DNA of 7,442 nucleotides from Actinomycetes bacterium (lineage in GTDB: Bacteria; Actinomycetota; Actinomycetes; Mycobacteriales; Mycobacteriaceae), in the NCBI GenBank assembly GCA_023416315.1, contig JAEZIA010000470.1, positions 1 to 7,442 on the forward strand, given 5' to 3'. Below, one piece after another: positions 7,291-7,442 of the stretch. Positions within the stretch are counted from its first letter, which is position 1, and every line of letters begins with the position of its first letter. Under the pieces are notes generated by a model. The model ran no database searches. It worked only from the letters and a program-made list of their open reading frames with translations, and was not told where the DNA came from. A program made the translations under genes and the position numbers.

Positions 7291-7442
7291 GGGGTGGCTT
7301 CGTGACCGGGCTGTCCGCTGGTCCGGCGCCGCTGCTTCATCTCCGCCTCGAAGACATGGCGCTGGCCGCCCAGCAGGCGATTCCGCACACCGCGCTCGGC
7401 GTCACGCAACACTGACCAGTAGTTGTCGTCAAATTCCTCGAC
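7287..7442 (-). CDS. C-terminal end of an unidentified protein (runs off the right edge)
   Basis: The last 51 residues of a minus-strand reading frame that enters from beyond the window and stops at TGA (7287-7289). The readable end starts VEEFDDNYWSVLRDAERG, continues RNRLLGGQRHVFEAEMKQRRR and closes SGQPGHEATP. It is charged, probably helical, with no membrane segment, and ends in a flexible Gly/Pro/His tail. Most codons end in G or C, as in the neighbouring genes, which supports a real gene. I do not recognise the family. It lies 100 bases upstream of glgX on the same strand, so the two could share a transcript, but the gap is large enough for a separate glgX promoter. Confidence 0.6.
   Translation of the reverse strand, partial: VEEFDDNYWSVLRDAERGVRNRLLGGQRHVFEAEMKQRRRTSGQPGHEATP

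Overview
The window looks like chromosomal DNA of a mycobacterium or close relative (Mycobacterium/Mycolicibacterium type). It is GC-rich, its codons mostly end in G or C, GTG starts are common, and several starts sit exactly where a leaderless transcript would begin. A GlgX very like the mycobacterial enzyme and a small acidic DUF5709-like protein agree with this. The assignment comes from sequence character only, not from a database match.

Left part (57-3829, plus strand): four tightly packed genes. The first encodes a soluble protein with two PRC-barrel-like segments and an MgtE-N-like helical domain. It overlaps by 14 bases a gene for an Nramp/SLC11-fold transporter whose metal site departs from the classical one (DPAG for DPGN, and Ala for the Met of the MPH motif). 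These changes match my recollection of Nramp-related magnesium transporters (NRMT). A crotonase-fold protein follows after 17 bases. It lacks both classical hydratase glutamates. A short-chain dehydrogenase overlaps it by an ATGA junction. The first two genes are probably a magnesium (or Mg/Mn) uptake unit with a regulatory partner. The last two suggest acyl-CoA or ketone chemistry, and their link to metal transport is unexplained.

Middle (3843-4818, plus strand): a GNAT acetyltransferase and a small acidic DUF5709-like protein. Each start lies 6 bases after a mycobacterial-type -10 hexamer, and both share the string AGCCTGCA. They probably have their own leaderless promoters.

Right part (minus strand): a complete glycogen-debranching enzyme GlgX (5045-7186) without treY or treZ beside it, then the C-terminal end of an unidentified protein running off the right edge (7287-7442). 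The convergent gap 4819-5044 holds a large nested inverted repeat and an overlapping 40-codon minus-strand reading frame that may or may not be real. I saw no rRNA, tRNA, CRISPR, insertion sequence, phage gene or defence gene.
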